Position numbers and translations under genes: made by a program. Under the pieces are notes generated by a model that was given only the letters and a program-made list of their open reading frames with translations, was not told the origin of the DNA and searched no databases. Below are positions 10,201-18,357 of a stretch of DNA of 64,000 nt, in pieces. Each line of letters opens with the position of its first letter. Position 1 is the first letter of the stretch. Origin of the DNA: Pseudomonas lini (lineage in GTDB: Bacteria > Pseudomonadota > Gammaproteobacteria > Pseudomonadales > Pseudomonadaceae); the NCBI RefSeq assembly GCF_964063345.1, contig NZ_OZ061318.1:1798001-1862000 (forward strand). Reading direction: 5' to 3'.

Positions 10201-11345
10201 GACACATTGGCGACGAGGGTCGGCTGGTTCAGCAACGGATGCTGCACCGTTTCGGCGGCGACAAAGCGTTTGTCCGCGGCGTACTCCAGCCAACCGCCAT
10301 CGTCTTCGGGCAAGGGACGGAAAAGCACATCGCGTACCGCTGTCACATTCAGACCGGGCTCACTCCCGTCCCCTTTGCGGTTCGTCAACAACACCCCCAA
10401 CTTGCCCTTGGGGTTGTGATGATCAGCCCACACGGTCGCAATCAGTCGAACGTCTTTGTCCTTGGAGTGATCTGTCGCCTGCGCGGAACTGTGCATGCTC
10501 AACGGTGCCGACCACTGGCCGTTTTGACTCATGAACGCCAGATTGATGTCCAGCCAGTGCGGAATGCTCTGGCCATCCGATCCCTCAACCTTGTCCCGCC
10601 ACTCGGCCCACACCAGGCACAATCGCCCGCTCCAGAACACCGGGCGAATGTCCAACACTTTGGCTCCGGCCGGAATATCCACCGCCTGCCATTCATTCCA
10701 CACCGCGGGATTGAGGGCGACATCGGTTGGCGAGAGTTCCACCTCCGCCTTGCGCCAGAAATACTGGTAAGGCGGCACCCGCTGGCGACCGACAAAGTAA
10801 TAATCGGCACGTGCCGGCGAGGCACCGTCCATGTAGCTGCTGATCACATCCAGGTTGCAGGTCTGCTCGAACGTTTTCAGGTAGTCCTGCAGGGCTGCCT
10901 GTACCGAATCGCTGTTCAGGCGGGTCTGATTGAGGTTGTTTTCAAGGGTTTTGAACAGACTGGTCTTGCGCTGTCGCACAAAGGGGGTCATGAAATTTTC
11001 CGGGTAGATCGCGATCAGTTGCCGCGCGGCCCAATCCGGGTAATTGCTGTAAAGCTCCCAAGTCGCCAAATCTCTTTTATCGAACTCGATCGTCGTATAG
11101 CCTGGCTCCAGCTTGCGGTACGCGGCATGGATAAACTGCTGGGCGCAGCTCGTCGCTTCGGCTACCCAGGAACTCTGAACCGGGTAGTTGTCCAGGGGAT
11201 CCATGCGCAGCAGTTCGAACAGGTCTGCCGGGGTTTTCAGGAAGTTGTACTTTGGCGATTCGCCGGCCCCGAACTTCCCGATGCAGAACTCGACCAGCGC
11301 ATTACGGCGCTTTTCGAGCAGGCCAGCCATATTGTTCAGTGCCAT
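7251..11345 (-). CDS. Tc toxin A subunit, C-terminal half (TcaB/TcdA-C-like)
   Basis: A 1364-aa protein. The N-terminal ~120 residues resemble the ABC-toxin N domain. A neuraminidase-like region follows (around 175-300, YYFVGRQRVPPYQYFWRKAE). A long helical coiled region (about 850-1100) corresponds to the pore-forming channel. The C-terminal TcB-binding domain starts near residue 1200 (PGHYCRQISSIEVDLPVL and NPFENTGAVSRWTLSFP, both hallmark segments of TcdA-type proteins). TcA assembles as a pentamer that docks TcB-TcC and injects the effector. Start ATG at 11345 follows AGGAGAAAGGACT. It lies 55 bp downstream of the N-terminal half. The two halves sum to about 2570 aa, close to a single-chain TcdA. 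Confidence 0.93.
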   Translation of the reverse strand: MALNNMAGLLEKRRNALVEFCIGKFGAGESPKYNFLKTPADLFELLRMDPLDNYPVQSSWVAEATSCAQQFIHAAYRKLEPGYTTIEFDKRDLATWELYSNYPDWAARQLIAIYPENFMTPFVRQRKTSLFKTLENNLNQTRLNSDSVQAALQDYLKTFEQTCNLDVISSYMDGASPARADYYFVGRQRVPPYQYFWRKAEVELSPTDVALNPAVWNEWQAVDIPAGAKVLDIRPVFWSGRLCLVWAEWRDKVEGSDGQSIPHWLDINLAFMSQNGQWSAPLSMHSSAQATDHSKDKDVRLIATVWADHHNPKGKLGVLLTNRKGDGSEPGLNVTAVRDVLFRPLPEDDGGWLEYAADKRFVAAETVQHPLLNQPTLVANVSTQGTLEPYLDVQAVAFRVDNDDVLIVQGLLRPTGNTSTSNVELELALKSPADGDPGPIKTSLPLAGGRGTEWQVFKRTKGTWGTPIFTFGTTTDGYGLKEFALTIANVTDFNPAALLKNTSNAAQFIAFNQPSWTLRFTRLNSLFGPELVQRSNISVDAVLDWDTQFLSEPPPGSAMISEPNGAFNGANGLFFWELFFHLPHLVSTRLRTEDRFLEAQKWLHYLFDPQAPADITKPVDPKPRYWRCRPLDVVKGNVGFETRAPTDPDAIGYSAPYHFQILVFTEYVKNLVAWGDWYYRQLTRDSLVAAKLCYVQAEFFMGKAPTVRTVNRWETDTVDGLLGKSLSRPALEQFEQALVFNLADFPAGADEPPELGLLANNPFKLPINDQLLALYDLPGQRLHNLRNHLTLDGMTMEIPLFSPPTDPNQLLRDLAAGGVGAPRPMGGRLVVGAFRWRVTFEAALRAVQTLQEYGTQVLRLLEQRDRIEQEEMQQDHLVKLGTYAQTVQEYAIDQLKANVVALEQSRAVAAERAESYGALYDENVSAVEYEVMESLQESKKLSLVSSSIKPAAGALAALPNVFGLANGGFRPDELINAVCFGLDIASAVKQLDADKQAITEAYRRRRNEWALQRNQAAAEIRAIDEQIAAQKHAVEAAKTSLQQTLTANSQALTVYNFLKKRATNAELFGWLLGQFKALHYQAYDAVVSLCLNAQASLNAETGDYDANLPLPQVWLDNRHGLTAGEHLRGHLLRMEREYLQRHERRLELVKTVSLRQLFDDKVEPQVGIDNWTSALQQLQDQGTLEFKLTQLLFDRDHPGHYCRQISSIEVDLPVLTSYYENARASLLQISSMIATQASSQSVRYLHNSDNATGPADVQVNLRSGQQIVLSTGIADNGMTAMKPDEGLLNPFENTGAVSRWTLSFPRPTKESQHAMLLSLTDVILRIRFTAKAGKPTFARTVEDLVTQAENAEKNPTVEGAVRHE

Positions 11346-11400
11346 AGTCCTTTCTCCTGAGGGTGTGAGCCGGGAACGCAGGTCCAGTCAGCGATAGCGT

Positions 11401-14400
11401 TCATTGGCCTGCCTCCTCGCCGTCGAACGTAACGGGTTCGAAATGAGCCATGGATTCTCCTTCTTCGCTCAGAACACTGATCTCAAACGTGCCGCCGGTA
11501 GGGCTGGAGGCAATCACTCGCGTCACGCCCTCCTGGTTGGTGTAGGTCTGCTCCGGCCGGATAACCAGCACAGGCAGTTTGGTATTGCCCACAACCTCGT
11601 AGCCCCATCGCACAAGGCTGTTTTTCCCGAGGTTTAGATACCGGTCCATCAGCGTGGCGTAGAGTTCGACTTCCTGACCCCGGGCCACGGTGCCCAACGG
11701 CACCGGCGACATGAGTGGAGGCGGAAACTGCAGTGACTGCGCGTCAGCGATAACATTGATGGTGGGGGCGTACTGCGGCGTGAACAGATCCAGCCAGAAC
11801 TGCGGGGTGTCCGTGCCCATGACCTTGCCGGGCAAAAACTCTGCCCTGACCACGCCTTGGGTATCCGTTTCCAGGGTGGCGATGTTGCCCAGCCTGGCAA
11901 GCCAGTAAACCTTGACGCCGCTCAATGGCGTTGCGTCGATATCCTTGAGGGTCACGGTGAAGGTGATTTTCTCGTCGGGGTTGTTGGCCACCACCTCGGT
12001 CTTGTCCGGTACACAGGCCAAGGTAACAAGCTGCTGCAGATCCTCGGTGAACGCCACCTGAGGCACAGGGGATCCAGACAGGCTCAGCAGCGCATGCTCG
12101 GCAGCCTCCTTATACTTCGGTTTGTCTACTGACTCGGGCAAGTTGCCGATCAAAAAAATCGTCACGGCGTCCATGCCGGTATGCGTCGCCATGACCCGAA
12201 TGCGCATCAACAGATCCAGTTGGGTCAGGCTTTTCAGGATGTGGTGTGTCGAGTCGAAGCGACTGACACATTCGCGCACTTCTTGAACACTCCAGTCGAA
12301 AAACTCCGCCAGGCGAATCGCAGCCGCTTGCTGGGCCAGGCGCTCAGCATCAACGCTCAGGTTGTCAGGCAACGCATTGACCTCACGCAGATAATCGAGC
12401 AGTTTCTGCGCGGGCTTCTCGCTCAACTCAAATGCCCGGGTGAGCACCGTCAGGTAGTAAAGCGTCCTCACCGTGAACGCATGTTTGTCATCCTGATTCA
12501 GCCAGGCCTTGTGACCGTAAGCCAGGTAGTCCTGCAATAGCTGGGCGCCGAGATCCAGTTTCACCACCACCGCACTGCGACGGCGTACATCGGCCAACAG
12601 TACGAGCAGGGGGTCAGGCTGCTCGTAGCGTCCCCGCAGAGAATTTTCTCGATCCGACAGGGTGCGTTCGAACACCTGGCGCAACAATTGGTGCACCGTC
12701 GCATTGACCCAGGCCAGCACTTGAAATGCTTGCTCGGCGTTGACGCCCGCATAAACCGCCAGCGATTCCTTGACCACCGACGCCTGAGCCTCCTGGGCCT
12801 GCAAAAGCACGGCGAGCATTTTCTCGACAATGGCAGCGCGTGTGACTTCATCGCTATCACCGAGGCCATCCTTCACCGCCCCGTCGAGCGCCTGCCGGGC
12901 AAAGGCCAGGTACTCGGCTTGCGTACCCGCATGCGCCAGAACCAGCCCGTCAGCATCGACCAGCATCGTCAGCAGATCCAGCCAGCTGGCGCCAGCCAGC
13001 GGTGGCACACCCGCCATCAACAACGCCGAGAGGGTGAACTGCGCGCCAGGCAACAAGCTGCGCACTTTTTCAAACAACTGGCGCTCATCATCGGAGTCGG
13101 TGGTCAACGCCTGGGGCTGCGAGATGTGCTGCAACATCCAGAGCACTGCAAACTTGCGGTCTGCGCACCACCCCACACAGGAATGCAGGGCGTAAATGAG
13201 GTTCAGCACATCGGGCGTGTCGACTTGGGTCGAATGGATCCGGGGAGTACCCGCCAAGCCGTAGAGCCAGTCCTCCCCACCCAATAACGTCAGCATCAGG
13301 ACGCCTTCGACCGGCGTCATGCCCAACAGACGGGGCAGCTTCACCAGGCGGTAGAAACTGGAAACGACTGCGGGGGTGCGCGTGAGTTTGTTGTCGGTGA
13401 CGCCATGCGCACCGGCAATCGCCATGGCCAGGTATCGGTAGGTCTGCAGGTCGATCCCCAACGCGCTGCACAACTGGGTGATCGTTAATTCGGAATCGCC
13501 CTGGACGGGCAACACCGAAAACTCACCGTCATCGAGCAACATGGGTTGGCGGTAATCGCCCTGGCCATTGAAGACTTGATCAAACTGCGAGAACGCTTCA
13601 CCGCGACCGTAAATCGACAACTCATCGATAAACGCGGCAAAGTCTGGCGCCGTACACCCGTAGCGCTCGCGTAACGACTGAAACAGACCCAACGCATGCA
13701 CGACTTTTTCCGTGATCCACCAGGCATTGTCTGACTCGCTATTGCGTGATTCAGCCCTGATGGCCGCCACCAGCAGCGCATCCACCTGATCGCTGGGCAG
13801 CCCCAGCCACTGATCCAGACGCAACTTGCGGTTCATTCGGTCGTATCGGTCAAGACCCACGTCGCTGGTGGGATCCGCTGATAATTTATGCAGGAATGAA
13901 GGGCCGGATGCGCTACCCGTAATGCTGACCGCTGGGTGGCTATTGGCATTGAGATAAACCGAACCGGAGCACCAGCTTTCCGGCTCAACAGGTTTGTTTT
14001 GCGGGTACGTCACGTTGGCAGAGCGCACGGGTGCGAAACCTCGTATCGACAGCAATGCCTCCAGCCCCGGGGTGTCGAGTTTGGTTCGCTCACCAAAGAA
14101 TGGCACCTGGTTAAGGTTCTGCCACGCCACGTCCTTGGCACCGAAGTTTCGTAAATAAAAAGCGTCGCGACTTTCGAAGTCTGGGGGCTCCTCCGTCAGC
14201 AACCGCCGCTGATAAGGCCCCAGCCGTGAGGCGTGGGCCAAGGTACGCCCCGCGTCCGCATCCCAAGCCTGGCGTTGCAAAAAATAAGGGAAAGAGATGT
14301 CCACCAGGTGCGCAAAATTGCCGACCGAAAGCCCATGGTGATGGGCGACCGCATCCAGGGTTACCCAGTGCTGGTAATAAGGCAGCCCATTGGGATACCG

Positions 14401-15015
14401 CGCCTCGATCATCGCGTCTTCAACATCCAGTCTGGCGTCGTGCTTGGCGATGAGGGTTTCCAACACCGGGACGATGATGTCGACCGCAGACATCGATCGA
14501 TACACCGCATTGAAATCGACCGACAGCGGTTTCAGGTCCTTGCGTCGGTCATGCAGCGGCAGCTTTTGATTACTGCTCGAAACGGACTCGATACGCTGCT
14601 CGATCCACCTCAACAGCTCGATCAGATACGCCACTGGCGAAGCGAGAGACTCCAGAGCCTGCGGCGGGCAAAAACTGTCGAACTCAGGCCTGAACAGCGT
14701 TTCGAAACTGGGTCCCGAAATCATCGACAACAAACCACTGGTCGCCCCTGCCTCATCTGTTTCACGACTGCGCAAGCTATGTTCGATGAATTGGCGGCGC
14801 ACATAAATGGCCATGCTGTTGGCCCGCCGCAAAAACCGGCGGGCGTCCTCGGAGCTCACGTTAAAGTCCCTCACCAGCCCCTGCACCCCTTTTTCCACCA
14901 GAGGAAAAATCGATCCACCCTCTTCGAGGTAGGTGTAGAGATCGGCGTACTGGGTTCGTTGATCTTTACTAAAGACCTGGTTCAGCAGTTGCAAGGCGGG
15001 GCGAGAGTCAGCCAT
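11401..15015 (-). CDS. Tc toxin A subunit, N-terminal half (TcaA-like, VRP1)
   Basis: A 1204-aa protein that opens with the VRP1 region of Salmonella virulence plasmid A protein/TcaA (FETLFRPEFDSFCPPQALESLASPVAYLIELLRW, of which PPQALESLASPVAYL is the key part). The remainder to about 985 is mostly helical, like the TcA shell. The C-terminal ~215 residues are different: two Ig/invasin-like domains (about 1000-1095 with PLSGVKVYWLARLGN, and 1105-1200), comparable to modules in the neighbouring accessory proteins. Start ATG at 15015 has AAGGA nine bases upstream. It is co-directional with the C-terminal half, so TcA here is naturally two chains. A palindrome about 100 bp upstream may be its operator. 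Confidence 0.9.
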   Translation of the reverse strand: MADSRPALQLLNQVFSKDQRTQYADLYTYLEEGGSIFPLVEKGVQGLVRDFNVSSEDARRFLRRANSMAIYVRRQFIEHSLRSRETDEAGATSGLLSMISGPSFETLFRPEFDSFCPPQALESLASPVAYLIELLRWIEQRIESVSSSNQKLPLHDRRKDLKPLSVDFNAVYRSMSAVDIIVPVLETLIAKHDARLDVEDAMIEARYPNGLPYYQHWVTLDAVAHHHGLSVGNFAHLVDISFPYFLQRQAWDADAGRTLAHASRLGPYQRRLLTEEPPDFESRDAFYLRNFGAKDVAWQNLNQVPFFGERTKLDTPGLEALLSIRGFAPVRSANVTYPQNKPVEPESWCSGSVYLNANSHPAVSITGSASGPSFLHKLSADPTSDVGLDRYDRMNRKLRLDQWLGLPSDQVDALLVAAIRAESRNSESDNAWWITEKVVHALGLFQSLRERYGCTAPDFAAFIDELSIYGRGEAFSQFDQVFNGQGDYRQPMLLDDGEFSVLPVQGDSELTITQLCSALGIDLQTYRYLAMAIAGAHGVTDNKLTRTPAVVSSFYRLVKLPRLLGMTPVEGVLMLTLLGGEDWLYGLAGTPRIHSTQVDTPDVLNLIYALHSCVGWCADRKFAVLWMLQHISQPQALTTDSDDERQLFEKVRSLLPGAQFTLSALLMAGVPPLAGASWLDLLTMLVDADGLVLAHAGTQAEYLAFARQALDGAVKDGLGDSDEVTRAAIVEKMLAVLLQAQEAQASVVKESLAVYAGVNAEQAFQVLAWVNATVHQLLRQVFERTLSDRENSLRGRYEQPDPLLVLLADVRRRSAVVVKLDLGAQLLQDYLAYGHKAWLNQDDKHAFTVRTLYYLTVLTRAFELSEKPAQKLLDYLREVNALPDNLSVDAERLAQQAAAIRLAEFFDWSVQEVRECVSRFDSTHHILKSLTQLDLLMRIRVMATHTGMDAVTIFLIGNLPESVDKPKYKEAAEHALLSLSGSPVPQVAFTEDLQQLVTLACVPDKTEVVANNPDEKITFTVTLKDIDATPLSGVKVYWLARLGNIATLETDTQGVVRAEFLPGKVMGTDTPQFWLDLFTPQYAPTINVIADAQSLQFPPPLMSPVPLGTVARGQEVELYATLMDRYLNLGKNSLVRWGYEVVGNTKLPVLVIRPEQTYTNQEGVTRVIASSPTGGTFEISVLSEEGESMAHFEPVTFDGEEAGQ

Positions 15016-15042
15016 GGTCGGAGTCCTTGGATCGATAACGGC

Positions 15043-15060
15043 CCTGACAAGCCTGTCAGG
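15043..15060 (-). promoter_or_regulatory. Dyad in the tcaA-like leader
   Basis: CCTGACA-AGCC-TGTCAGG is a perfect 7-bp inverted repeat located 28-45 bases upstream of the TcA N-terminal start. It could form a small hairpin in the mRNA leader or be a protein site. It contains the TGACA/TGTCA half-sites of the nearby lux-box-like palindrome in the opposite order. Confidence 0.4.
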
Positions 15061-15100
15061 CCGTGCAATTGACAGAAGAGATTTGGCGCCTGAAGCCGAT

Positions 15101-15134
15101 CACCGTCTACTGTCATAAATGACAGTAGACGGTG
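15101..15134. promoter_or_regulatory. 34-bp palindrome with lux-box-like core, upstream of TcA
   Basis: Arms CACCGTCTACTGTCAT (15101-15116) and ATGACAGTAGACGGTG (15119-15134) are perfect reverse complements around a central AA. The central 20 bases (15108-15127) are TACTGTCATAAATGACAGTA and contain CTGTCA-N4-TGACAG, which fits the CT-N12-AG rule of LuxR-type boxes. It lies between the 915-aa gene and the TcA start (about 93-112 bp before the ATG). No T-run follows on the minus strand, so a terminator is less likely. Confidence 0.6.
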
Positions 15135-15156
15135 ACCGTTCATCGGAGAAACGCTA

Positions 15157-17904
15157 TCAACCTTTCGTGGGTGACACAGACCCGACTTCGAAGCGTTCGC
15201 TGTCCACCCAGTCGGAAACCGTCGCGCCCTCTTCACTGTCAGTGAGGGTTTGCCTGAACCGGCACCAATTGCCACCGTCGGGTAACGGCTGCGCCGCACT
15301 GCCCTGCCAGCCACTGCTGCTGACGGGAACATCGGACGACCATTTTTGATCAGGGTTGAACCAGCTCGTGACCTGCCCGACTCCCGGTTTACCCTGACCT
15401 TCGAAGCGAACCGGATCACTGACCCAACGTCCCGCCGCCGGTACATCGATGGAGGGCAGAAAAGCACCCAGCATGACCGATCGTACAGGGGAGTCGGCCG
15501 ATTCGAAGCCATCGCACGACGCCACAGCCACCAGGTCGCAGCGGCCACCAGGCTGACCGAGCATCAGCGTCACCGACCACGTGCGATCCTCCAGCACCGG
15601 ACTGCGTCCCAGCGCCGTTGACGCAGCGCCAACCAGCTTCACCGTCACGGTATCCCTCGGCACGCCGAAACCGGATATCACCACCCGCCGACCAATAGGT
15701 TCGTCCAGCGCCGGCGTTTCGATAAACGGCGCAGCCGGCACCACGTTGTAGCTCAACGGCGAGCTGTCTTTCGATTTCTGTCCATCAAAGGTTTGCCTGG
15801 CCCAGATGATTTTGGCCCCCACCGGCAAGGTCACCTCAGCCTTCCAGCGGCCGTACTCGTCCACGGGAACACCGCTCAGCAAAGGTTCAGAATTGCCCTC
15901 CAGCCAGACTTCGACAAATCCGTCGGGCATGCCCTCCCCCTCAAGCGTCGCGGTTCGTGGCAGATCGCCGTTTTCCGTTGGCTGCGTAAAGACCGGTGGC
16001 AGCAGCACAACCTCGAAATCGAGCATGTCGCTTCGCTCGGATTCACGCTCATTGCATGTCTGTTGTGCATCGATGGTGTACGGGCGAAAGTCCAGATCAG
16101 TGAGTTCGATTAACCATTCACCGTTGTCGATCAGCGTTTTGGGAGAGCCCAAATCTCTGCCGGATTGAGCGTCGCGCAGTTGCATCGTGGCACCGGCCAT
16201 GCCGTCCTGCCCCTCGACAGTCATGTCGCGACCAACCTCCGAGTCGGGCGCGGGTTTCGTGATCACCGGTTTGAGCATCGGCGTGTAAACCGTGAAGGTT
16301 ACGGACGCAGGGGGTGACGTTTGCTCCGCAGCAATCTGGGTGACGGTGACGGTGTGAGGTACATCCGGGGCAAACAGAGTCCCGCGCTGAAAGGTCCAGC
16401 TTGTGCCGGTAACGGTGGCAGGATGCTTTGTGGGGGCGTCGCTGAACGTGAGTTCCACCACAGCATCCGACCAGCAGGTGCCGGAGATTTTTGGGGAGAG
16501 GCCGTCCTCTTCCACCTTGCCAATGACAGGTGCCAACGGTGGGATGGTGACGATGAGGGGAACCCAGTTCGGCGACATCTGACCATCAAGAAATTGCCTG
16601 ATATGAACATCCCGCTCGAATGTCGGGCCCCACTCCTGGGATGCCCGGCTCGACCATAGGCCGTTGGACACGGAAGCGTTGGGGGCGGGGAAGGTGCTGC
16701 CACCGGGATCAGCGATCTTCACCGTAGCGCCGTTGTAGCCTTTGCCGGAGAAAGTCGGCCGGTATTCCGTTGTGAACTTTATGTCACTCGGATCCGGCAG
16801 GACCCGGTTGACGGGAAAGGTGTAAGGCTGCGACTCAATCCAGCCATTGGCATTGTCCGAGATTTTCTGAATCACACTCAGAATGTACGAGCCAAACGGC
16901 CAGTTGGTCACGGTCGTTTCCCACCTGCCAGCGACTACCTGAACTGTTGGTGGCGTTGTTCCATTCGGTGGCCCGCTGACGATAGTGATCTCGACCGTTG
17001 CGCCGGTGTGGCCGGTGCCTGAGAACTTGAGCGAGGTTACGGTTGGGTGTGAAATGGTGAGGGCGGTCAGTGCTGGGGGACGGACTTTGAACGACCGGGC
17101 TGTGCTGACGTCGGAAGGCACCCCACTGACAATTTGTCGCGCGACAATCGAAAACGGACCGGGGGGCATATCCCTGATGAACCTTGTGACACTCCACTGC
17201 CCCTGCGGCCCTGCCGTGCCCTCCCCGATCTTGTACGAATGTTCAAGGTCCTTAAGTACCTCGACAATGGCATTTGCAACAGCGCCTGTTCCGGAAATTG
17301 GCCCTCTTACATTGGTAACTTCGCCCTGAACAGGGATAAGAATATTGGGTGTAGTGACCTTGATAAATGTGCATTGATCAGACGTGAAAGGAGCACCAAT
17401 GTGCCCCACCTGAAGCGTAAAACTGGCAGGAAATTTGCCTATGTCGACTCTGTAGTTCCACGTGCCATTGGCAGGAACAAAATCGGAGCTACCAATGAGT
17501 CCACTCGGCCCATATACCTGGACTCTATAGCCCGGCGTAGCGCCTGTGCCCCCAATGGTGATCCATTGGCTGTTTCCAACAGTGCTATCCGGATAGTCAA
17601 TGTAAGGACCGTTAACAGCTGAATCGACCGAGATTGTGAGCCGTTTGGACATGTTCGATTCGAGTCCAGCACAAAGGACATACGCTCCATTGGGAAGGTA
17701 AATGGGCACCTGCCATAGGCCGTCAGGTGTAACCGACCCGCCTAATTTCACGAGGTTTTCACCGGGTAAAACCTTATAGACGTCGACCCAGAGAGAGCCA
17801 TCCCGCCCCTTGACTGAAAAATAGTTGTAATTCATGACCTGCCCCTCAGTGGGGGACGTTATGACCACCTGAGGGTTAGGAAAAAGTGGTTGTTCATCAG
17901 TCAT
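15157..17904 (-). CDS. Ig-like domain repeat protein, first gene of the TcA cluster
   Basis: A 915-aa protein (ATG at 17904, with GAGAT upstream; a TTG at 17940 would add 12 residues). It is built of about nine repeats of roughly 85-95 residues with a common pattern: a proline-rich linker (PxIxxP), a VxGxGxPGAxVEV-like strand, then GxWxVxLxxPxGxY. Clear copies include GATMQLRDAQSGRDLGSP, GFVEVWLEGNSEPLL and DTVTVKLVGAASTALG. This is typical of bacterial Ig-like adhesin repeats. There is no obvious secretion signal or membrane segment. Its place at the head of the TcA cluster suggests export with, or surface function for, the toxin; that is inference. The N-terminal third is visibly more AT-rich than the rest. 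Confidence 0.75.
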   Translation of the reverse strand: MTDEQPLFPNPQVVITSPTEGQVMNYNYFSVKGRDGSLWVDVYKVLPGENLVKLGGSVTPDGLWQVPIYLPNGAYVLCAGLESNMSKRLTISVDSAVNGPYIDYPDSTVGNSQWITIGGTGATPGYRVQVYGPSGLIGSSDFVPANGTWNYRVDIGKFPASFTLQVGHIGAPFTSDQCTFIKVTTPNILIPVQGEVTNVRGPISGTGAVANAIVEVLKDLEHSYKIGEGTAGPQGQWSVTRFIRDMPPGPFSIVARQIVSGVPSDVSTARSFKVRPPALTALTISHPTVTSLKFSGTGHTGATVEITIVSGPPNGTTPPTVQVVAGRWETTVTNWPFGSYILSVIQKISDNANGWIESQPYTFPVNRVLPDPSDIKFTTEYRPTFSGKGYNGATVKIADPGGSTFPAPNASVSNGLWSSRASQEWGPTFERDVHIRQFLDGQMSPNWVPLIVTIPPLAPVIGKVEEDGLSPKISGTCWSDAVVELTFSDAPTKHPATVTGTSWTFQRGTLFAPDVPHTVTVTQIAAEQTSPPASVTFTVYTPMLKPVITKPAPDSEVGRDMTVEGQDGMAGATMQLRDAQSGRDLGSPKTLIDNGEWLIELTDLDFRPYTIDAQQTCNERESERSDMLDFEVVLLPPVFTQPTENGDLPRTATLEGEGMPDGFVEVWLEGNSEPLLSGVPVDEYGRWKAEVTLPVGAKIIWARQTFDGQKSKDSSPLSYNVVPAAPFIETPALDEPIGRRVVISGFGVPRDTVTVKLVGAASTALGRSPVLEDRTWSVTLMLGQPGGRCDLVAVASCDGFESADSPVRSVMLGAFLPSIDVPAAGRWVSDPVRFEGQGKPGVGQVTSWFNPDQKWSSDVPVSSSGWQGSAAQPLPDGGNWCRFRQTLTDSEEGATVSDWVDSERFEVGSVSPTKG

Positions 17905-17968
17905 GATCTTGATCTCTGGAGGGCGTTCACGGTCAGACAACTTCTACACTTCGGGGCTTTTGTGGAAC

Positions 17969-17988
17969 ACCTGTAAAATTTGACAGTT
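17969..17988. promoter_or_regulatory. lux-box-like site upstream of the 915-aa Ig-repeat gene
   Basis: ACCTGTAAAATTTGACAGTT lies 65-84 bp upstream of the ATG at 17904. It matches the perfect palindrome before the TcB gene (26743-26762) at 16 of 20 positions and keeps the CT-N12-AG spacing. A TGTAGA-like -10 on the minus strand lies about 30 bases downstream. Proposed as an activator site of the TcA arm. Confidence 0.55.
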
Positions 17989-18232
17989 CCGACAAACGGA
18001 ACCCTCCGTTTTGACGCGGTTACGTTTGCTCCTTCAGCCCTCGGTCCATTGACTACACCTCCTTGCGCAACGGACTACACATCCGCCAGAATCCGCCGGC
18101 TTGTGCACCTTGGCCCTGCCCCGTAACTTGATCTGCGTCGCTGCCAATCAGCGATCGGGTTTAGTCGCTCGGTTTTTGTACGATGTGTATAAGCGTCATC
18201 CAGTCGGGTTTTCCCTATCCCCCGCACTTGAT
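17989..18232. other. Intergenic region between divergent TcA cluster and DUF6124 gene
   Basis: About 245 bases with no convincing coding frame. It presumably carries promoters for both directions. Nothing specific is visible apart from the flanking lux-box-like site on the left and the structured leader on the right. Confidence 0.5.
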
Positions 18233-18310
18233 GGTGGCTGTTCGCAGGGCGCTCTCGGGCGCGCCGGTTCTCGTACTCACCGGTCGACTAACCTGCTTAC
18301 AGCCGCCACC
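18233..18310 (+). ncRNA. Candidate structured leader RNA (three-way junction) upstream of DUF6124 gene
   Basis: Nested complementary segments fit one compact fold. An outer stem pairs GGTGGCTGT (18233-18241) with ACAGCCGCCACC (18299-18310), with a small bulge. A second stem pairs GCAGG (18244-18248) with CCTGC (18292-18296). Inside are two hairpins, GCGC/GCGC (18249-18252 / 18259-18262) and CCGGT/ACCGG (18264-18268 / 18279-18283). The element ends 47 bases before the ATG of the DUF6124 gene on the same strand. Pairing was judged by eye only. It could be a cis leader or an independent small RNA. Confidence 0.45.
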
Positions 18311-18357
18311 CCTCGTTTAGTCGCAAGGTCGTGGCAGCCCCAATCGAGTACGAAAAT

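Noticed and set aside
7251..15015. TcA split as a frameshift or nonsense break of one gene
   Set aside because: The N-terminal chain ends in its own Ig domains, 55 bp separate the genes, and the second has a strong ribosome site; split TcA is also known (TcaA/TcaB).
15101..15134. 34-bp palindrome as a plain terminator of the 915-aa gene
   Set aside because: No T-run after the stem on the minus strand and its core matches the other two upstream sites.
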